This document shows, piece after piece, positions 58,701 through 64,000 of a stretch of 64,000 nucleotides of DNA (the stretch's first letter is position 1; every line of letters starts with the position of its first letter). The translations under genes were made by a program, and so were the position numbers. Source of the stretch: Plantago major. Its lineage: Eukaryota > Streptophyta > Magnoliopsida > Lamiales > Plantaginaceae. The stretch is taken from contig CM048841.1 of NCBI GenBank assembly GCA_026545765.1, forward strand, positions 92,709,352 through 92,773,351, written 5' to 3'. The notes beneath the pieces were generated by a model, which was given only the letters and a program-made list of their open reading frames with translations, searched no databases and had not been told where the DNA came from.

Positions 58701-60047
58701 TTCATTCAGGAGTTGAGCCCAGAGGAAGAACGTGCACGTGGTAAGTGCCCTTTGACCCCATACGAAGTGGGCTTGTTGCTGAGGGCTCTTGGTTTTGACA
58801 ATACAACGTACCTTTATGTTGCATCTGGAGAAGTATACGGTGGGGAGGAAACTTTGAGGCCTCTGAGAGAGCTTTTTCCTAATTTCTATACGAAGGAGAT
58901 TCTAGTTGGTGAAGAATTGCACCCTCTTCTTCCTTTTTCTTCTCGGATGGCTGCCATTGACTACATTGTTTGTGATGAAAGTGATGTCTTTATCACCAAT
59001 AATAATGGAAACATGGCTAAAATCCTTGCTGGTCGAAGGTAAGTATGAAATACTAGGCCTTTTAAGTTGTTGAGCCTTTCATTCACGGTAGATCTTCATT
59101 TATGGCTAGCCTTTTCATTTATGGCTAGCCTTTTCATTTATGACTAGCCTTTTCATTTTGTTTTTGTTCTTTACCCTCCTACTCATAGTTCATTTACTGT
59201 ATCCAAATTCCAAATCAAAGACATCCAGCGATTCTGTAGGCCTGGTCAAATTAGACATTAGTAAACACCTGAGGCATACTTATACTTGTCAAGTGAAGCA
59301 CACATTTTTTTACACAGACCATTGCATTTAGAGTGTAGCTTGAAAGTAATAATTATAACATCTCTGTATGTAATCTTTTGTTTCCTTAGCATACAGTTAC
59401 TTTGGGAAAGAGATGAACAATCTCAAGTAAAGAACGTGTATTAAAAACTATAGGTGTTGCTTCCAGCTGATCTCATCAGGACATATTATGAATACCTGTA
59501 TTTGATTGCTCTTGGTTCTGAAATCCAACACCAAGAGGGCACCTCACTGAACATTATTTTGTTTTGCACAACGTGTCATACCTTCTTCGAGTTGAACAGT
59601 ATTATTACTTGGCAGTGACCTGTGTAATGGCATTGTCACAAAAATGCCAAGTTAAGGCTGCACAAAAGCACGCCATGCCCTCATACTTATTAGTTCATGT
59701 ATATAGTCATCTCCTCATCTCCTTCTCCTTTCCTAGAAGCTGTTACCATATTTCATCATGGGAATGAATTGATTTTTTTTTTCCCTTATTGAAGGAGGTA
59801 TATGGGTCACAAGAGAACCATCAGACCAAATGCCAAAAGGCTGAGTTCCTTGTTTAGCGGAATGGACAAAATGGAATGGAGTACCTTTGCGAGAAAGGTC
59901 AAGTCGTGCCAAAGAGGATTCATGGGTGAACCTGAAGAAATGAAACCTGGAAGAGGAGAGTTTCATGAATATCCGTCTGCATGCATCTGCCAAAAGCCAT
60001 CCAAGTACTCATTTTTAGACAAAAAGCGAGGACGGCCAAACAGGTAA
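52734..60047 (+). CDS. O-fucosyltransferase family protein (GT65/DUF246 type), nine exons
   Basis: Exons: 52734-52990, 54262-54352, 54742-54816, 54999-55087, 55229-55418, 56452-56633, 58457-58559, 58710-59038, 59795-60047, all with GT-AG introns. Start ATG opens MSVGNTKEWKINTSVVND. A type II membrane anchor follows (LWLLLFAVGLISLF), then DLEYYSQRLVKRSWYY. Catalytic-domain words include YYGCSNRGSHLA, LLIATSGGLNQQRTG, VVARILNATLVVPELD, KLRCRVNYHALRFTKPI, FIAVHLRFEPDMLAFSGC, YLYVASGEVYGGEETLRPL and VFITNNNGNMAKILAGRR, the plant O-FucT signature. Predicted Golgi enzyme transferring fucose to protein Ser/Thr or a cell-wall sugar; substrate unknown. The C-terminus KKRGRPNR then TAA is short and basic. 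Two apparent frame breaks: one base missing near 52846 (between HRFCG and LFRLLSC) and two near 54749 (before SERFSNGY). Confidence 0.88.
58067..58338. mobile_element. Stowaway-like MITE (272 bp) in an O-fucosyltransferase intron
   Basis: Left end CGCCCTCCGTCCCATGAATC and, on the minus strand, right end CTCCCTCCGTCCCGTGAATC. TA dinucleotides flank both ends (58065-58066 and 58339-58340). The interior is non-coding with repeated AGAGATA/GAAAGTA words. It lies in intron 6, about 120 bp before exon 7. Confidence 0.88.
59090..59160. repeat. Short tandem repeat, unit about 20 bp, in intron 8
   Basis: Three near-identical copies of TTTATGGCTAGCCTTTTCA followed by a partial fourth. Confidence 0.9.
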
Positions 60048-60430
60048 ATTTTGAATGTGACTGGAATTGGAAATACCAACAACGAGCCAACTGAAGGCGC
60101 TTGTTGAGGCGAGGAAAGGTGGCGCCAAAGCGCAACTTCTTTTGTAGAGGAGACTGATGACCGTGATGATTTTCTTTCTGACTAGGCCAAGTCTCCAAAT
60201 AACTCGCCACGCCATATACTGGCCCTGCTCCGTGTGGCAGTGGCATTTTGCCTTCATTTCTCCTGAACCAGTTCCACTTTACATGCCACACCACGCGCAA
60301 TGGGAAGTAATGAATTACTCATCATCTGCAGCCATCATAGTTTGGAGCATTGGGGATCCATGTACAAGTTGCCTGTAACTTCTGTGACCTTCAAAGTGTT
60401 TATATATATATATATAAAAATTATTTACTA
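60048..60430 (+). other. Presumed 3' UTR of the O-fucosyltransferase gene
   Basis: Moderate GC content directly after the stop, then a TA run at 60400-60414 and T-rich sequence. No separate gene seen. Confidence 0.4.
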
Positions 60431-60922
60431 GTTACTCTTTTTTTTTTTGTTAAAACTAGTTAATGTCTGTGCTTTTTCCTATACAAGAGCTCTTTATTTT
60501 TAGCTCCTCTGAAAGTTCTGTGTGTTTACAGTTCCTCAGGATTCAGGATTGCTACCAAGGTTGCCTAGGCTAGTTGGTAACTTGGTGTAGTTTATTTATC
60601 GTTCGATATTGGTTGTCTAGTGCAGGAAACCAAGTGTAAGTACATATTGTGGAGATTCAACTTGATTGGTGATTTACACGCACGTATGTATCGGGTAATT
60701 CTTTCCATTCTTCAGTTTGTAACTGCATAAAATCTTGCACAGGGTATTAGTTAATCACCCACGTTGTTCGTACTGCAACATGAGCTTGGGGGGTTTGGGG
60801 TTTATGCAGTGTGCATCTAAAGCCCGGGTTCATAAAAAGAGATCACAGGTCAAATTGATCTAAATTTGGTACAGAAACAAGTTCAACTCGAATAATTATA
60901 CACAGACATCAATTTACATCAA

Positions 60923-63860
60923 TCATGGCTTCTCCATCAACTCTTTGGAGAAGAGATACCGGAACCTCGAATCATAAGGCAACCATTTGATCTTTTTCTT
61001 TGGCCTGCTCTCACGGCATTTCTGTATTGAAAAATGGATTTTCACATTCACATGTTCAAGAACCCAGTCTACAATATCATCAACACGAATGCCAGCTTCC
61101 TTCGCATAGTTCTCAGCTAGTTTTGGTAAGTATATTGTCTTCGATTTCTTGATGACCACATTCGATTCAATGAACTGTTTTTTGGCCGCTTCCAGCTCCT
61201 CTTTGATGTTGTGAGCCGTATAAACGCATAGCTTTATAAAGACAAAAAATGCAAGTCATTTTAAGGAACTAACTAAAATGTTGAAGCAATGTGGAGAAAA
61301 GTTGCAAGCAACAAGTTACCACAGGATCAGAATAAGCTCCTGTACATAGAGCAAAGCAAACAAGTGGTTGGAAATTCTCAAGTCCATAGTTTGAACCTAT
61401 GAGTTTTCTTTCCTCTGCAGATCTTTTCTTCATACCTGTTGATAAAACAGTCTCCAACCACTGGAAATGGCAAGAATCGGCTCAGTAAGTGTTCGGTCTC
61501 AATTTCACAAACATATGATTGATGTTAATATGATACCTGTCCCATGCGTGGAGTACGACAGCAGAATATCGACTGCTCGATTGTATTTGCACTTACAACA
61601 AGGCCACCAACATTATAAGCTGCCTGCATTATGCAGATTAAAGTGGTTGATGAGAACAGCGCTTTAATCAAATATACACATACATTTGGTGGAAAGTTTC
61701 AGAAAGTTAAAGCAACAAGATAAGTAGAACAATGGCATCCACACCTTGTGAAACAATGCTAACCTTCTGAGCGAGTTCTGAGGTATACCGAACGCGAGAT
61801 ATGCCTTCAGAAAGAAAAGCAATCAGAACATCTATATGAGTAAATGTGAAAATTGGAGGATTTTATGACTCGAGTAGAGTGTGTGTAACCTACATGCATA
61901 ATCAAGGAGTTATACAAGTTGATCCAGAACGCTATCTGTGCATTCGAATCCATCTTGCGGACATTCACCTTTTCAAGCTGTTCGACTAGGATTCTGAAAT
62001 CAAACAAGGGACACACCTCTCAGGTTCTTAGCATGAGACTTTATACGTGTAAATTTGAACCAAAGCAGGTGTCATATGCACTCACCTGTAGCTGTTAATA
62101 GCGTAAGTTGCACGGGATAACTTAGATTTATCAGTTGATATCCAGGATATCTCGATTGCTGATTTAGTCGACCAATCTTTATCTGACTTAACCTTCAATT
62201 GTGGAAGTGTAGAGCTTGTAGATAAGCTTTGTTCTGCTTTAGGCGATGGTGAAGTCCGTAACGAGTAATACACAGCAGCCATACACCTAACCATTTCTGC
62301 AGCCAAATTACTCGGGCACTCATGGAGATGATCCTTCAGAGTACGAGGGGCCGAAGCTCTACTCATTATTAGTGTCTTGACATTGTTCTTACAACTGTTA
62401 TCGACATCCATGTTGTCTTTGCAGTTGAGTAACGAAGTCTGTCTTGTTTTCGACTGCGTCAAGTTTCTTTTCCCCGAATCACTTACTAAAGTAGACTGAG
62501 AGTGTAACTTCCTTAAAGGAAAAGCGGAACAGAATGCATGTGAAATGATCCTCGGATGCTTTCTCGAATCCTTCTTTTCGTGCAAGGGAGAAGTGACGAC
62601 AGAACTACGCTCGGAAGCTGGCCTACTAACACACTGTTCGAATATGTTCCTGTAAAGCGAGAGAACTTGCTTCTCCCGGTTTGCTACTTCTTTTTCCAGC
62701 AAATCAATCTCAGCTATCAAATCTTTCGTCTATAATAATCACGAAGGCAAACTTCTTATCAGTTCGTTCTAGGAAAATTTCATAACTTGAACAACAAACA
62801 CAGTGAATCACAAATTCACAATAGCATGATTGCATATACGGTATACCAACAAGGTGCTAATCCTAGTACAGAAAAATAATCATATATTCCACGGAAGAAA
62901 TGGTAATGACCTCAGTCGAAAAATGACGGTGTCCTGGAGATAGCGTACTCGAAGCTCTACCCATCGCCTTCTCGAGTACCATTCTCATGGACTTCTCCTG
63001 CTGCAAGTGCAACTGTAACTTTTCAATCTGCAAGAAAGTTGCAAACAAGCTGACTTTACCAAATAGCAATCTAGTTGTCAAATGAACACATTATTCATAT
63101 TGACATAATCTCATCACATCTAAAATCTCGAACTTGTAGAGATGTTTGGAATTTATTCAGTCATATTAATTCTCGAAAACATACAACAACTAAATTATCA
63201 TTCCTATGGACCCTCCTACTGCATTTGCATAAAAAGGACGTTGATTCGAACAAAAAACACCTACATCCTTTTCCAGTGAAGCTCTCTGATTCGAATCATC
63301 GTGCTTCTTGAGGCTCTTGTGGAGAGGACTTGCTTTGCAGCTACTGGAACAAGACGCCAGTTCCTGTAGATTTAGCTTATCATACTTCAATCTTAAGCCC
63401 CTTTTTCTCTAATACTTGAAAATAATCACATAATCAAAGTTTCCAGCAATGCTTACACATGATTCATTCTTTGAAGCATCGACTGGTGGACGTGTCAACG
63501 GTTTCTCCGAATTACTGCACAAGTTCAATTCACAAAGACATCTCACATTTTGGTACGATACTTTTCATCGCAATAGATAGTCTACGGAGTGTTTGGATAA
63601 CGATTAAAATAAAAAAAACCTAGTTAAAAACAACTAAATTTTCACTTGACTCAAGATTTTAACTCTATACCAACACTCGATTTTCCAGAATTGAACGAGA
63701 AAGCAAAAGGAAGTGCAGAAAACCACCTGGATTGCAATAAAACAAGAAAGAAAGCAAAAGGGTAAGTGCAGGAAAACCTCTTGGAACGTCTATGATGGTC
63801 ATAAACTGCTGAAGAAGAGCCAACATTGGAGCCATTATTACCTTCAACTCTGTTTGACAT
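60923..63860 (-). CDS. MIP1-type leucine-zipper / DUF547 protein, ten exons, intact
   Basis: Minus-strand exons 63860-63778, 63514-63457, 63363-63265, 63027-62911, 62729-62086, 61993-61894, 61804-61745, 61623-61537, 61460-61320 and 61231-60923 total 1698 bases, one clean frame of 565 codons plus TGA, all with GT-AG introns. The N-terminus (MSNRVEGNNGSNVGSSSAVY) is disordered. Residues about 75-150 form the coiled coil of the ternary-complex-factor MIP1 zipper: SLEKDIEKLQLHLQQEKSMR, then TKDLIAEIDLLEKEVANREK. The middle is a Ser/Lys-rich linker with CPSNLAAEMVRCMAAVYYSL. The DUF547 domain follows: NAQIAFWINLYNSLIMHAYL, GIPQNSLRRLALFHKAAYNV, GGLVVSANTIEQSIF, FALCTGAYSDPV, VYTAHNIKEELEAAKKQFIE and IKWLPYDSRFRYLF. 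Function poorly known; family members act in regulatory complexes. Converges tail-to-tail with the O-fucosyltransferase gene. Confidence 0.93.
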
Positions 63861-64000
63861 TCTTGAAAAAACTCATAAAAGAATATGAGATAGTACTTTA
63901 GCTTTTAGAGTATGTTTGTTCTGCCAATCATAATGGCCTTATGGTATGTTCCCCAACAAATACACTCTTAAACTAATGGAATTGTTGCATTAAAGATCCA
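63861..64000. other. Upstream region of the DUF547 gene
   Basis: 5' UTR and promoter sequence of the minus-strand gene. No motif that I can place with confidence. Confidence 0.4.

Overview
This is nuclear DNA from a flowering plant, most likely a eudicot. The evidence is multi-exon genes with GT-AG introns, plant-only families (EAR-motif C2H2 zinc fingers, the NFD6-like mitochondrial family, MIP1-zipper/DUF547 proteins, plant O-fucosyltransferases), Copia and gypsy-type LTR elements, a RICESLEEPER-type hAT, CACTA and Stowaway-like MITEs, a Helitron, and a plastid rpl2 fragment. The genus cannot be fixed from the sequence.

Layout. 1-3.1 kb is the Rep half of a decayed Helitron on the minus strand, running off the left edge. 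3.4-14.3 kb holds three relatives of one small F-box-like family (copies at 3.7-4.1, 5.5-6.4 and 12.6-13.4 kb, all minus) among MITEs, microsatellites, duplicated non-coding blocks, a plastid rpl2 fragment and a 176-base assembly gap. 14.4-16.4 kb is a run of small DNA transposons. 18.6-32.9 kb is one large Copia element with a 4.5 kb hAT transposon inside it. The Copia itself cuts an older unidentified reading frame, and a minus-strand gypsy-type solo LTR (33.2-35.3 kb) lies just beyond. 36.7-37.1 kb is a 36-bp tandem repeat. 37.2-39.5 kb has an intact ZAT-type zinc-finger gene and a broken copy of it split by an inverted LTR piece. 39.8-45.9 kb is a second Copia element. 45.9-50 kb is mostly unannotated.

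The right end is ordinary gene space: an NFD6-like mitochondrial protein gene (50.1-50.7 kb, minus), a nine-exon O-fucosyltransferase gene (52.7-60.0 kb, plus) and a ten-exon MIP1-zipper/DUF547 gene (60.9-63.9 kb, minus) whose exons join into a clean frame of about 565 residues. The first two carry small apparent frameshifts in otherwise conserved coding sequence, while the third is clean.

The genes do not form a pathway. The main story is layering: exact target-site duplications allow several insertions to be ordered in time. I saw no tRNA or rRNA gene, no CRISPR array, and nothing that I can defend as a new biological system. The most interesting items are the local F-box-like duplication with its Helitron neighbour, the palindrome cluster in the first Copia's LTR, the mosaic LTR of the second Copia, and the shared ends of two hAT elements.
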